Source of the DNA: AA29 sp041481445 | Lineage (GTDB): Bacteria; Acidobacteriota; Vicinamibacteria; Fen-336 | Assembly: GCA_041481445.1 (NCBI GenBank) | Contig: JBGPBV010000034.1 | Span: 1 to 53,035 of the forward strand | Direction of reading: 5' to 3' | Length of the DNA: 53,035 bases | Part shown: positions 42,388-51,120 of the stretch, piece after piece | How positions within the stretch are numbered: position 1 is the stretch's first letter | How the letters are laid out: each line of letters begins with the position of its first letter | Position numbers and translations under genes: made by a program | Notes under the pieces: model-generated | Told to the model about the DNA's origin: nothing | Databases searched by the model: none | What the model saw: the letters and a program-made list of their open reading frames with translations, nothing else

Positions 42388-44760
42388 GTGACCACCACAC
42401 CGCGCACCAGCCCCGAAGTCGGCGGGATGGGACACTCGCTCAAGCGCAAGGAGGACCCGCGCTTCATCCGCGGCCAGGGCAACTACGTCGACGACGTCTC
42501 CCTGCCCGGCATGCTCCACATGGACATCGTGCGCAGCCCCTTCGCGCACGCCCGGATCAAGAAGATCGACACCACGGCCGCCCTCAAGGTGCCGGGCGTG
42601 CTCGCCGTCATCACCGGGGAGACGCTGGCGCAGTTCAACCTGCACTGGATGCCCACCCTGATGTCGGACACCCAGATGGTGCTGCCCACGGAGAAGGTGA
42701 TGTACCAGGCCCAGGAGGTGGCGGCGGTCATCGCCACCGATCGCTACACGGCCGCGGACGGGGTGGCCGCGGTCGAGGTCGACTACGACCCGTTGCCGGT
42801 GGTGGTGGACCCCTTCAAGGCCCTGGAGCCGGGGGCGCCCGTGCTGCGCACGGACAAGAAGGACAAGAAGGACAACCGCATCTTCCACTGGGAGGTGGGG
42901 GATCGCGCGGGCACGGACCAGGCCTTCAAGGACGCCGCCGCCGTCGTCAAGCAGCGCATCTACATCCCGCGCATCCACGTGGCCTCGATCGAGACCTGCG
43001 GCTGCGTGGCCTCCTTCAACAAGACGGACGGCAAGCTCACGGTCTGGATGACCACGCAGGCCCCGCACGCCATCCGCACCGTGTTCGCGCTGGTGGCCGG
43101 CCACGTCGGGCTGTCGGAGGAGAAGATCCGCATCATCTCCCCGGACATCGGCGGCGGGTTCGGGGGCAAGGTCCCCGTCTATCCCGGCTACGTGATCGCG
43201 GTGGCGGCCTCGGTGGTGACGGGCAAGCCCGTGAAGTGGGTCGAGGACCGGATGGAGAACCTGCAGGCGGACTCCTTCGCCCGCGACTACCACATCGACG
43301 CCGAGCTGGCCGCGGACAAGGACGGCAGGATGACCGCCCTCCGCATCAAGACCCTGGCCGACCACGGATACGCCGACGCCGCCGCCAACCCGTCGAAGTT
43401 CCCGGCCGGCCTCTTCTCGATCTGCACGGGGTCGTACGACATCAAGAGCGCGTTCGTCGAGGTGGACGGCGTGTACACGAACAAGGCGCCGGGCGGGATC
43501 GCCTACCGCTGCTCGTTCCGCGTCACCGAGGCCGCGCACGCCATCGAGCGCATGGTGGACGTGCTGGCCCAGCAGCTCAAGATCGACCCCGCCCTCCTGC
43601 GGATGAAGAACTTCATCCCCCCCGACAAGTTCCCGTACAAGTCGGCCACCGGCTGGGAGTACGACAGCGGCAACTACGCGGGGGCCCTGAACAAGGCGAT
43701 GGACCAGATCGGCTACGCCGCCCTGCGCAAGGAGCAGGCGGACAAGCGCGCCCGGGGCGAGCTGATGGGCATCGGCATCTGCAGCTTCACCGAGATCGTG
43801 GGAGCCGGCCCCTCGAAGCACTTCGACATCCTCGGCATCAAGATGTTCGATTCCTGCGAGCTGCGCGTGCACCCGACGGGGAAGGCCCTCGCGCGCTTCG
43901 GCACGAAGTCGCAGGGACAGGGCCACGAGACGACGTACGCGCAGATCATCGCGGAGGAGCTGGGCATCCCCGCCGCCCACGTCCAGGTCGAGGAGGGCGA
44001 CACCGACACCGCGCCCTACGGGCTGGGCACCTATGCCAGCCGCTCGACGCCCGTGGCGGGCGCGGCGGGCGCCATGGCCGCGCGCAAGGTCCGCGACAAG
44101 GCGAAGAAGATCGCCGCCCACCTCCTCGAGGTCGCCGAGGAGGACCTCGTGTGGGAGCCGGGGAAGTTCTCGGTGAAGGGCGCGCCGAACAAGGCCAAGA
44201 CCATCCAGGAGATCGCGCTGGCCGCCTACACGAACCATCCGCAGGGCATGGAGGCGGGGCTGGAAGCCGTCAACTACTACGACCCGCCCAACCTCACGTT
44301 CCCCTTCGGGAGCTACATCTGCGTGGTGGACATCGACCGCGGCACGGGCGAGGTGAAGATCCGCCGCTTCGTGGCCATCGACGACTGCGGCAACATCATC
44401 AACCCCATGATCGTGCAGGGACAGGTCCACGGCGGCCTGACCATGGGGATGGCCCCCGCGCTGCTCGAGGAGATCAGCTACGACGAGAGCGGGAACATCC
44501 AGGGCGGCAGCTTCATGGACTACCTGGTGCCGACGGCGGTGGAGACGCCGAAGTGGGAGACCGGGCACACCGTCACGCCCTCGCCGCACCACCCCCTGGG
44601 TGCGAAGGGCGTGGGGGAATCGGCCACCGTGGGCGCGCCGCCCGCCATCGCGAACGCCGTCGTGGACGCGCTCGCCCATCTCGGGGTCACGCACATCGAC
44701 ATCCCGATCACGCCCGAGAAGGTATGGCGGATCCTCAAGGACAAGGGGGTCGCGGAGTAG
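42388..44760 (+). CDS. coxL: Aerobic CO dehydrogenase large (molybdenum) subunit, form I
   Basis: A 790-residue subunit starting with GTG after AGGAGG. The active-site loop GGIAYRCSFRVTEAAHA (C375) matches the form I motif AYxCSFR, which holds the copper next to molybdenum, and not the AYRGAGR of form II. GGGFGGK (about 255-261) and GAKGVGESATVGAPP (Glu near 744, the catalytic base) are other cofactor motifs, and GAGPSKHFDILGIKMFDSCE is typical of CoxL. It oxidises CO with water to CO2 and gives two electrons to CoxS. A Lys/Asp-rich stretch (DKKDKKD, about 156-162) is a small local oddity. No coxD or coxE lies in the window; the serine hydrolase downstream is convergent. Confidence 0.95.
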   Translation: MTTTPRTSPEVGGMGHSLKRKEDPRFIRGQGNYVDDVSLPGMLHMDIVRSPFAHARIKKIDTTAALKVPGVLAVITGETLAQFNLHWMPTLMSDTQMVLPTEKVMYQAQEVAAVIATDRYTAADGVAAVEVDYDPLPVVVDPFKALEPGAPVLRTDKKDKKDNRIFHWEVGDRAGTDQAFKDAAAVVKQRIYIPRIHVASIETCGCVASFNKTDGKLTVWMTTQAPHAIRTVFALVAGHVGLSEEKIRIISPDIGGGFGGKVPVYPGYVIAVAASVVTGKPVKWVEDRMENLQADSFARDYHIDAELAADKDGRMTALRIKTLADHGYADAAANPSKFPAGLFSICTGSYDIKSAFVEVDGVYTNKAPGGIAYRCSFRVTEAAHAIERMVDVLAQQLKIDPALLRMKNFIPPDKFPYKSATGWEYDSGNYAGALNKAMDQIGYAALRKEQADKRARGELMGIGICSFTEIVGAGPSKHFDILGIKMFDSCELRVHPTGKALARFGTKSQGQGHETTYAQIIAEELGIPAAHVQVEEGDTDTAPYGLGTYASRSTPVAGAAGAMAARKVRDKAKKIAAHLLEVAEEDLVWEPGKFSVKGAPNKAKTIQEIALAAYTNHPQGMEAGLEAVNYYDPPNLTFPFGSYICVVDIDRGTGEVKIRRFVAIDDCGNIINPMIVQGQVHGGLTMGMAPALLEEISYDESGNIQGGSFMDYLVPTAVETPKWETGHTVTPSPHHPLGAKGVGESATVGAPPAIANAVVDALAHLGVTHIDIPITPEKVWRILKDKGVAE

Positions 44761-44769
44761 CGCGCCGTC

Positions 44770-45951
44770 TCAGCGGGCGGGCGCCTCGATCGCGGCCAGC
44801 ACCCGCTTCACGAGCTCGGCCAGCGCCTTGGGGTCGATCCAGCGGACGACCACCACGAGGTCATTCACGCGATCGACGTAGATCACGTTCGCGCCCGCTC
44901 CGATGTGGGCGAAGGCCTCCGCGGGGGCGGCCGGCCACAGCTTGCGGTCGGTGTTCAGGAAGTAGTTCATGAAGCCGTAGGTCGGCTGGGCGGGCGTAGG
45001 CGTGAGCGCGCGCGAGATCCAGTCCTCGGAGAGGACCTGCCGCTCCTTCCACCGGCCGCGCCTCAACGTGAGCAGGCCGAAGCGCGCCTGGTCGCGGGCG
45101 CTGATGAACATCCCGCCGCCCCAGTGGCCGCCGCCGCTCACGGACTGCACCCACTGCCCGTCCACGAGCACCCAGGAGTCCTCGTAGCCGTACCAGCGCC
45201 AGGTGCGCGAGGCCTCGATGGGCTCCATGACGGACTCGTTCAACACCTGCGGGAGCGGGCGCCGCCAGACCTCGAGCGCGCACAGCGCGAGCAGGTTCAC
45301 CCGCGAGTCGTTGTACTCGTAGACGGAGCCGGGCGCGTGGCGCTCGCGCGCGATGTCCTTCTCGAGGTTCTCCGCCGGCCGGTCCGCCCAGTCCGGCTTG
45401 CCCCAGAGCGTGCCCGACCAGTCGCTGGTCTGCCGGAGCAGGTGGTCCCAGGTGATGGTGCGCGCGTGCGGCGACTGGAACAGGTCGAGGACCTTGCCCT
45501 GCCGGTCCACCGTCGGGCCCATCGCCTCGTGCACGGGCTGGTCGAGCGACGGGATGAGCTTGTGGTCGAAGGCGAGGCCGACCACCGAGGACAGGAAGCT
45601 CTTGGTCGCGCTGAACGTCATGTCCACGCGGTCGGGCTCGCCCCATTCCGCCACGAGGTAGCCGTGGCGCACGACGATACCCGTGACGTCGCCGCGTGTC
45701 TTGAAGGGCCCGGTGGCGTTGTTGAACGGCTCGCGCCCGAAAGCGGTCGTGTAATGCGCGCGCTCGAGGTCGCGCGGCTCCGCCGTCTCGTTCTGCTTCG
45801 CGAACGCGATGGCCTCGTCCAGCCTGGCCGCGTCGAAGCCGGCCTGGGCGGGAGGGCGGCGCTCCCAGTCGCGTGAGGGCCAGTAGGGTGGCGCGGACGA
45901 GCGGACGGGAGCGGCGGCGGCGACGACGAAGGTGAGGGCGAGCAGGCTCAT
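44770..45951 (-). CDS. Serine hydrolase of the beta-lactamase/class C family
   Basis: A 393-residue exported serine hydrolase. Signal peptide 1-20 (MSLLALTFVVAAAA). The catalytic S114 and K117 lie in SATKSF (SxxK), and the tyrosine motif is YND at about 213-215 in place of the usual YxN. GGGHWGGGMFISARD corresponds to the third conserved block. Such penicillin-binding-protein-like hydrolases act as esterases, D-aminopeptidases or carboxypeptidases; beta-lactam resistance should not be assumed. It converges on coxL with nine bases between stops and has no operon partner. Confidence 0.87.
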   Translation of the reverse strand: MSLLALTFVVAAAAPVRSSAPPYWPSRDWERRPPAQAGFDAARLDEAIAFAKQNETAEPRDLERAHYTTAFGREPFNNATGPFKTRGDVTGIVVRHGYLVAEWGEPDRVDMTFSATKSFLSSVVGLAFDHKLIPSLDQPVHEAMGPTVDRQGKVLDLFQSPHARTITWDHLLRQTSDWSGTLWGKPDWADRPAENLEKDIARERHAPGSVYEYNDSRVNLLALCALEVWRRPLPQVLNESVMEPIEASRTWRWYGYEDSWVLVDGQWVQSVSGGGHWGGGMFISARDQARFGLLTLRRGRWKERQVLSEDWISRALTPTPAQPTYGFMNYFLNTDRKLWPAAPAEAFAHIGAGANVIYVDRVNDLVVVVRWIDPKALAELVKRVLAAIEAPAR

Positions 45952-46010
45952 GGGCGCCTATTGTGCCCGACTCTTGAATGGAGGGCGCCCGCCGGCGTAG
46001 CCTCTCTTCC

Positions 46011-46193
46011 GTGCCCGCCTCGCGACTGCGCGTGGTCATCCTCAAGCCGAGCAAGTACGGCGAGGACGGCTTCGTCGAGCGCTTCCGCCGCGGGTTCATG
46101 CCCAACGGCACAATCCCCCACCTGGCGAGCATGACACCCGCGCGCGTGGGGGACGTGCCCTGCGAGGTCCACCGGATCGACGCTACGGGGTGA
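46011..46193 (+). pseudogene. Remnant of a B12-binding radical SAM protein N-terminus
   Basis: About 60 residues (VPASRLRVVILKPSKYG..., then FMPNGTIPHLASMTP and VPCEVHRID) look like the first strand and helix of the cobalamin-binding domain of radical SAM proteins, which normally run to several hundred residues. A stop follows directly after RIDATG and no continuation is found in other frames in the next 100 bases. An in-frame ATG at 45978 is also possible. No ribosome-binding site is seen. I infer a truncated, non-functional relic; it could alternatively be a small stand-alone protein. Confidence 0.5.
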
Positions 46194-46292
46194 GCTCTTG
46201 ACAAGTGCGCACGCACGCGCGGCGCTCTCTCAGCCGAGGACCACGTGACCACCGGAGGCCGTTGCGCGCGGTCCCCTCGCTCGAGTGGCCGC

Positions 46293-47333
46293 TCAGTTCG
46301 CGCGCAGCACTCCCCAGGGACTGTCGCCGACCTTGATACGCGCGGTCACGGCTCGGCTCGCGATGTCGACGATGGAGACGTCGTTCGAAGGCCCGTTCGC
46401 GGTGTAGAGGGTCGAGCCGTCCGGCGACACCGCGATGCCCCACGGCCGCGGACCCACCGCGATGGTGGCCACGGCGGCGTTGGTGGCGGTGTCGAGGACG
46501 ACCACGTTCCCCCCGCGGCCGGTGGTGACGTAGACGTGCCGCCCGTCCGGCGCCGCCACGATGCCCATCGGCCGCGCGTTCTCGCCTTCGAAGGCGATGG
46601 TCTTCAGGGGCAGGTGCCGCCGCGCGTCCACCACTACGACCGCGTGCCCGTTCTCGCAGGTCACGTAGGCGCGCGACCCGTCGGGCAGGAAGGCGATCGA
46701 CCGCGGCCGCGGGGCGGTGGCGAACTTCCCGACGAGGGTCGCCCGCACGGGGTCGATCGCGAACACCTGGCCGTCCTCCTCGGAGGTGGCGTACACGACG
46801 GCGCCGTCGGGCCGGACCTCGACCCCTTCCGGCTCGCCCCCGACCTTGACCGTCGCGACCACCGCGCCCGTGGCCAGATCGACCACGCTGACCGTGGCCG
46901 CGTCCTCGTTGGAGACGAACAGCCGGCGGCCGTCCTTGCTCAGGGCGAGCTGCTCGGGATCGGTGCCGACGGGCAGGACCTTGACCAGCTTCAGCGTGCG
47001 CACGTCCAGCACGCCGATGCCGTCCGCGGAACGATCGGGCGGGGGCAGGGTCTTCTCGTCCACGCCGGGCGGGGCGTACGGTGATCCGCTCAGCGCCACG
47101 TAGAGGCGCGCGCCGTCCGCGCTCACGCGGATCCCGCGCGGCCGCTTGCCGAGACGGACGGTGGCGGTGACCGTCCGCGTGCCGAGGTCGATCACGCTCA
47201 GGTCACCGGAGCGCTCGTTGGTGACGTAGAGGTGTCCGGGCGCGGGCGCGGGCGCGAGGCCGAGGGAGAGGGAGAGGGAGAGGGAGAGGGCGAGGGCAGC
47301 TAGGCCAGCGCCTGCCGTACGTACTCGTAGCAT
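46293..47333 (-). CDS. Exported YVTN-family beta-propeller protein
   Basis: A 346-residue protein made of repeated YVTN/cytochrome-d1-like blades: LYVTNERSGDLSVIDLGT, LFVSNEDAATVSVVDLAT, VYVTTGRGGNVVVLDTAT, LYTANGPSNDVSIVD, each about 42-45 residues. The signal peptide has a core of alternating Leu-Ser (LSLSLSLSLGL) encoded by a GAGGGA microsatellite, followed by APAPAP. Members form seven-bladed propellers; without a heme domain this one is probably a binding or surface protein. Its first 34 bases overlap the end of the TIM-barrel gene upstream on the same strand, so it belongs to the same transcript. Confidence 0.85.
   Translation of the reverse strand: MLRVRTAGAGLAALALSLSLSLSLGLAPAPAPGHLYVTNERSGDLSVIDLGTRTVTATVRLGKRPRGIRVSADGARLYVALSGSPYAPPGVDEKTLPPPDRSADGIGVLDVRTLKLVKVLPVGTDPEQLALSKDGRRLFVSNEDAATVSVVDLATGAVVATVKVGGEPEGVEVRPDGAVVYATSEEDGQVFAIDPVRATLVGKFATAPRPRSIAFLPDGSRAYVTCENGHAVVVVDARRHLPLKTIAFEGENARPMGIVAAPDGRHVYVTTGRGGNVVVLDTATNAAVATIAVGPRPWGIAVSPDGSTLYTANGPSNDVSIVDIASRAVTARIKVGDSPWGVLRAN
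47262..47290. repeat. GAGGGA hexanucleotide microsatellite
   Basis: Four and almost five copies of GAGGGA (plus strand) within the signal peptide of the YVTN protein, adjacent to GGGCGC repeats encoding Ala-Pro. Copy changes are in frame and would lengthen or shorten the hydrophobic core by two residues each. Confidence 0.9.
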
Positions 47334-48244
47334 TTCTTGACCTCTTCCACGGGAGTGCCCGCGCCCTTGTACTCGTACTCGATGTCGGCCCGGATCGGCC
47401 ACTTGTTGTCCCGGATGAGCTGGAGGCACTCGCGGATCGGAGTGTCGCCCTGGCCCCAATGGGTGTTGTCGCCCTGGTTCTTCTTCCGGTCCTTCAAGTG
47501 GATGTTCGTGATGTCGGCGTGATGCTCCTTCAGGTAGGCCACGGCGTCGAAGTTGCCGGCGGTGAAGTGGCCGATGTCGAGGTTGACCTTGAAGTACTTC
47601 GACATCGCGAGGGCGGCGGCGAAGCTCTGCGGGGTCGCGAACTCGTTCGGGTCGTCGACCTTGGAATGGCCGTGCATGGCCACCACCATCTTGTGCTTCT
47701 CCGCATGCGGCGCCACCCGCTTGGCGACCTCCACCGTCGTGGAGGCGGTGATGATCTCCGCCCCCAGGGCCTTCGCCATCTCGAACCCGCGGTCGATCTC
47801 CTCGTCCGTGAAGCTCGGGTTGAACGAGTAGTTGTAGCCGTAGATGGAAAGGCCGGCGGCGTCGAACTTCTTCTTGATGGCCCGGAAGTGGTCGAGCGAG
47901 GTCTTGAGGCGCCAGTCGCGCAGGTCCGCGCGTGCCTTCTGCGCCTCCGGGGAATCGGGGGCGGGGCGCGGGCCGCCGGGCACGGGCCGGGGGCCGTACC
48001 GCGGCTCCACCTGGGGCGACCACAGCTCGCATTCGCCCAGGCCGCAGGCGGTCATGGCCTGGATGATGACGTCCACGGCGTCGCTGGCTTCCGGCCGCGG
48101 CAGCTCCCGGAAGCTGTAGGTCTGCACGCCCACCGGCACGCCGCGCACCGTGGAGTCGACCCGCGCGGAGGCCGCGGAGGCCAGGGCACGCGGCAGGGCC
48201 AGCGCGGCCAGGGTCAACCGTCCGAACTCGCGTCGCGTGTACAT
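47300..48244 (-). CDS. Tat-exported TIM-barrel sugar isomerase/epimerase-like protein
   Basis: A 314-residue protein with a Tat signal (TRREFGRLTLAALALPRAL) and an AP-endonuclease-2-like TIM barrel. Ligand positions: H191 in VVAMHGHSK where other members have Glu, D223 (VNLDIGHF), H249 (NIHLKDRKK) and E289 (ADIEYEYKG), so the metal site is altered. A long insertion (about 80-112) is Pro-rich. It lies 13 bases after the PQQ dehydrogenase gene and overlaps the YVTN gene by 34 bases, suggesting one operon in which it may process the oxidised product. Confidence 0.86.
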   Translation of the reverse strand: MYTRREFGRLTLAALALPRALASAASARVDSTVRGVPVGVQTYSFRELPRPEASDAVDVIIQAMTACGLGECELWSPQVEPRYGPRPVPGGPRPAPDSPEAQKARADLRDWRLKTSLDHFRAIKKKFDAAGLSIYGYNYSFNPSFTDEEIDRGFEMAKALGAEIITASTTVEVAKRVAPHAEKHKMVVAMHGHSKVDDPNEFATPQSFAAALAMSKYFKVNLDIGHFTAGNFDAVAYLKEHHADITNIHLKDRKKNQGDNTHWGQGDTPIRECLQLIRDNKWPIRADIEYEYKGAGTPVEEVKKCYEYVRQALA

Positions 48245-48257
48245 GCTCGTCCTCCCG

Positions 48258-49937
48258 CTACTGCTGCAACGTGAATGCGAAGAGCTGGTCGCCCGCCCCT
48301 ACCACCACGTACTGGCGGCCGTCGAGCAGGAAGGTCTGCGGGCCGTTGGTCGTGTTGGTCCCCAGGCCGGCGTGCCAGAGGGGCGTGCCGCTGGCGGCGT
48401 CGTAGGCCACGAAGTTGCCGCCGCCGTCGTTGCCGAACAGGAGCTTGCCCGCGGTGCTCAGGAGGCCCATGGAGCCCCCGTTGCTTCCGGAAGCGGTCAT
48501 GGCCTGTGGCCGGCTCCAGACGATCCTGCCCGTCTTGTAGTCGATCGCCTTCAGCTCGGCCCCCAGGTTGGCGACGTGGCGCTCCGCCGCCGCCCAGCCT
48601 TGCGGGCGGGGATCGGTGTCGGTCAGGTAGAACATGCTGAAGCCGCGCGTGGTGCCCACGTAGAAGAGGCCGGTGTCGGGGCTGAAGCTCGGAGGCGGCC
48701 AGTTGGTGGCGCCGTCCGTGGTGGGGGAGACGAGCGTCCCCGGCACGTTGGCTTCCTTCTCCGGGTTGGGAATCGGTTGGCCCTTCGCGTTGAGGCCCTT
48801 GGTCCAGTTGATGGAATCGATCATGGGCGCGGTGAGGAAGTGCTTGCCGTTCGTGCGGTCGAGGAGGAAGAAGTGGCCGTTGCGGTTGGCCTGGGCGAGG
48901 AGCTTGCGCGGCTTGCCGTCGATCACGCCGTCGATCATCACCGGGGTCTGCGCGGAGTCCCAGTCGTGCGTGTCGTGCGGCGTGGCCTGGTAGTACCACG
49001 CCATCTTCCCGGTGTCCGGGTTGACGGCCACGATCGAGGCCGTCCAGAGGTTGTCGCCCTTGCGGCTCTGGCCCGAGAGCACGGGGTTCGCGTTGCCGGT
49101 GCCGAAGTAGTAGAGGTTCAGCTCGGGATCGTAGCTGCCGGGCAGCCACGGCATGCCGCCGCCGTGGGACATCGAGTACTCGTCCGGCCACGTCTCCGAT
49201 CCCGGCTCGCCCGGCCGCGGCGTGGTGTACCAGCGCCACTGCAGCTCGCCCGTCTCCGGATCGCGCGACTCCAGGTAGCCCGGCACGTCGAGGGAATCGC
49301 CGCCCACGCCGATGACCACGTGGTTGCGGATGACGATCGGGGCCGCGGTCGAGAAGTACTCGCGCTTGACGTTCGCGATCTCCTTGTGCCAGCGCTCCTT
49401 GCCCGTGGCGGCGTCGAGGGAGACGAAGTAGTTGTCCGGGGTCAGGAAGTAGAGCCAGTTGCCGTACATCCCGACCCCGCGGTTGCCGATGTGGATCCCG
49501 CCCTTCGTCCGCCAGAAGAAGTGCCAGATCTCGCGGCCGGTCCGCGGGTCCACCGCCCACACGTGATCGGGGGTGGTGAGGTAGAGGACGCCGTCCACGA
49601 GCAGGGGCGTGGACTTGATGTCGACGCGGAACTGGAAGCCGGAGGCGGGCGGAGGCGTCTCCGGGCCCTCGCCCCCGAAGGCCGCGCCCGCGGGCGAGGT
49701 GTTGGTGCGATAGATCCAGGCCAGGGTCAGGCTCTTGACGTTGTCCGTGTTGATCTGGCCGAGCGTGCTGTACCGCCGGCCCGAGTAGTCGCCGTGGTAG
49801 GTCGGCCAGGCGTCGGTGGGCGGCCGGGTGAGGAGAGCGGGGTCGAGACCGGGGGCGCGGTCGGCGGTCCGCGCGGCCGGCGAGAGGCCGATGGTGGCGA
49901 GGGCCACCGTCACCGTCGCGAGCGTGGAGGTCTTCAT
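48258..49937 (-). CDS. PQQ-dependent dehydrogenase (quinoprotein, methanol/ethanol family-like)
   Basis: A 559-residue periplasmic quinoprotein. Signal peptide about 1-25. The eight-bladed propeller signatures are visible: WPTYHGDYSGRRYSTLGQI, LTLAWIYRTN, STPLLVDGVLYLTTP, AVDPRTGREIWHF, GTGNANPVLSG, HDTHDWDSAQTPVM and VAYDAASGTPLWHAG. Such enzymes oxidise alcohols or sugars with PQQ and pass electrons to cytochrome c. The start at 49937 (MKTSTLAT) overlaps the cytochrome gene stop as ATGA, so the two are translationally coupled. The substrate cannot be assigned. PQQ synthesis genes are not in the window. Confidence 0.9.
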   Translation of the reverse strand: MKTSTLATVTVALATIGLSPAARTADRAPGLDPALLTRPPTDAWPTYHGDYSGRRYSTLGQINTDNVKSLTLAWIYRTNTSPAGAAFGGEGPETPPPASGFQFRVDIKSTPLLVDGVLYLTTPDHVWAVDPRTGREIWHFFWRTKGGIHIGNRGVGMYGNWLYFLTPDNYFVSLDAATGKERWHKEIANVKREYFSTAAPIVIRNHVVIGVGGDSLDVPGYLESRDPETGELQWRWYTTPRPGEPGSETWPDEYSMSHGGGMPWLPGSYDPELNLYYFGTGNANPVLSGQSRKGDNLWTASIVAVNPDTGKMAWYYQATPHDTHDWDSAQTPVMIDGVIDGKPRKLLAQANRNGHFFLLDRTNGKHFLTAPMIDSINWTKGLNAKGQPIPNPEKEANVPGTLVSPTTDGATNWPPPSFSPDTGLFYVGTTRGFSMFYLTDTDPRPQGWAAAERHVANLGAELKAIDYKTGRIVWSRPQAMTASGSNGGSMGLLSTAGKLLFGNDGGGNFVAYDAASGTPLWHAGLGTNTTNGPQTFLLDGRQYVVVGAGDQLFAFTLQQ

Positions 49938-50848
49938 TTCAGTGTCGCCAGGAAGGCCGTCGTGTTGTGGATGTCGCCGTCCGTCCACTTGCGCAGCATG
50001 TCCATGTGGGCCTGGAGCGGGTCGCTCAGGGTGACGGCGGGGGAGCCGCCGCTGCGCAGCCAGCTGCGCATCTGGTTCGTGGCCGGGTCGTAGACGGTGA
50101 CGTCGAAGTCCGTGAGGCGGATGAGGGCGCCCGTGAACGATTGCCCCGAGGGCAGCGCCACCGTCGCCTGGACCGCGGTCGTCTCCAGATACGGAGGGAT
50201 CTCGTCCTGGCCCGGTTGCGGTGGACCGCGCCGGCGCCGGCCACCGCGCGGCATCACGAGGCGTCCCTGGAGCGCGGCCGGGTCCTTGATGCGGGAGGCG
50301 ATGCCCTTGAGGTCACCCTCCGGCGAATGACAGGCGCTGCACTTGCCGGCGCCGTTGAAGAAGGCCTGACCCGCCTGGGCGTCGCCCACCAGGATGTTCA
50401 GGATCTGGTACTTGCCGCGGTCGGCGACCGAATCGATCGTGGAGTGGAGGAACGTGGCGAGGTCGACCACGTCCGGCTCGGGCAGGTCGAACTTCGGCAT
50501 CTTGCGCTCGGGACGGCCCACCTTGAGGAACTCGCCGAGCTGCTTGCCGCCCTCGTCGCTCTGGACCAGGTCCGATCGCGTGAGGTCCGGCCCCTGCTGC
50601 CCGCCGCGCGCGTTCGATCCGTGGCAGAAGCCGCACTGCTGGACCAGGAGCAGCTTTCCGCGCTCGACCGAGGCCGCGTCGTACTTTGGCGGCTCCTTCG
50701 ATTCGCCCGGCGGAGCCGCGGGCCGGGGGGCGCTCGCCGCCGCGGGCGGCGCGGCCGGCGGCGGCGCCGGCTCCGGCGCGTGTTGCGCCCCCAGGGGGGC
50801 GGCGGCCAGCAGGACCGCGGCGACCGGCGTCACGTGCGCGAGACGCAC
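49934..50848 (-). CDS. Two-heme c-type cytochrome, partner of the PQQ dehydrogenase
   Basis: A 304-residue exported cytochrome. Start is the GTG at 50848 (VRLAHVTPVAAVLLAAAPLG), with GGAGG five bases upstream. A Pro/Ala linker (about 24-55) leads to two heme sites: CGFCH (C72-H76) and CSACH (C170-H174); KMPKF (M117) may give an axial Met. Residues about 215-304 form an extra beta-rich domain (TVALPSGQSFTGALIRLTDFDVTVYD) of the kind found in acidobacterial and planctomycete cytochromes. It probably takes electrons from the quinoprotein encoded next, with a four-base overlap. Confidence 0.88.
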   Translation of the reverse strand: MRLAHVTPVAAVLLAAAPLGAQHAPEPAPPPAAPPAAASAPRPAAPPGESKEPPKYDAASVERGKLLLVQQCGFCHGSNARGGQQGPDLTRSDLVQSDEGGKQLGEFLKVGRPERKMPKFDLPEPDVVDLATFLHSTIDSVADRGKYQILNILVGDAQAGQAFFNGAGKCSACHSPEGDLKGIASRIKDPAALQGRLVMPRGGRRRRGPPQPGQDEIPPYLETTAVQATVALPSGQSFTGALIRLTDFDVTVYDPATNQMRSWLRSGGSPAVTLSDPLQAHMDMLRKWTDGDIHNTTAFLATLK

Positions 50849-50955
50849 TCTCACCTCCAGGGCTCGTTCGTGCGATGGCGGGCCCGCGCCCGCCCGGCCC
50901 CCGCGACTCCGGGGAACGCCGAGTCCCGAAGGATATACGGAAAACCGCCTGCGCT

Positions 50956-51120
50956 TCAGGCGGCGCTCGCGCCCTCGCGGCCCAGGTCGGCCAGCCAACG
51001 CGCCTTGAGGCTCATGAGGTCGGGCGTCGACACCCAGCGATACGTGGCTCCTTGCGGCGTGTGCTCGACGGTCAGGCCATCGGGGACCCGCGACCGATCG
51101 CTCGGGCCCCGGGAGCTCAC
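50956..51120 (-). CDS. Small 54-residue ORF, translationally coupled
   Basis: A short frame running GTG (51120) to TGA (50956). Its start overlaps the stop of the membrane-protein gene as GTGA, the arrangement of coupled genes. Codons use G or C at nearly all third positions, as in the neighbours. The sequence VPDGLTVEHTPQGATYRWVS followed by a Trp-containing helix (LKARWLADLG) looks protein-like. I do not recognise a family. No signal or membrane segment is visible. Confidence 0.5.
   Translation of the reverse strand: MSSRGPSDRSRVPDGLTVEHTPQGATYRWVSTPDLMSLKARWLADLGREGASAA

Noticed and set aside
44770..45951. Antibiotic-resistance beta-lactamase
   Set aside because: SxxK is present but the tyrosine motif is YND and the protein resembles general serine hydrolases; there is no resistance context.
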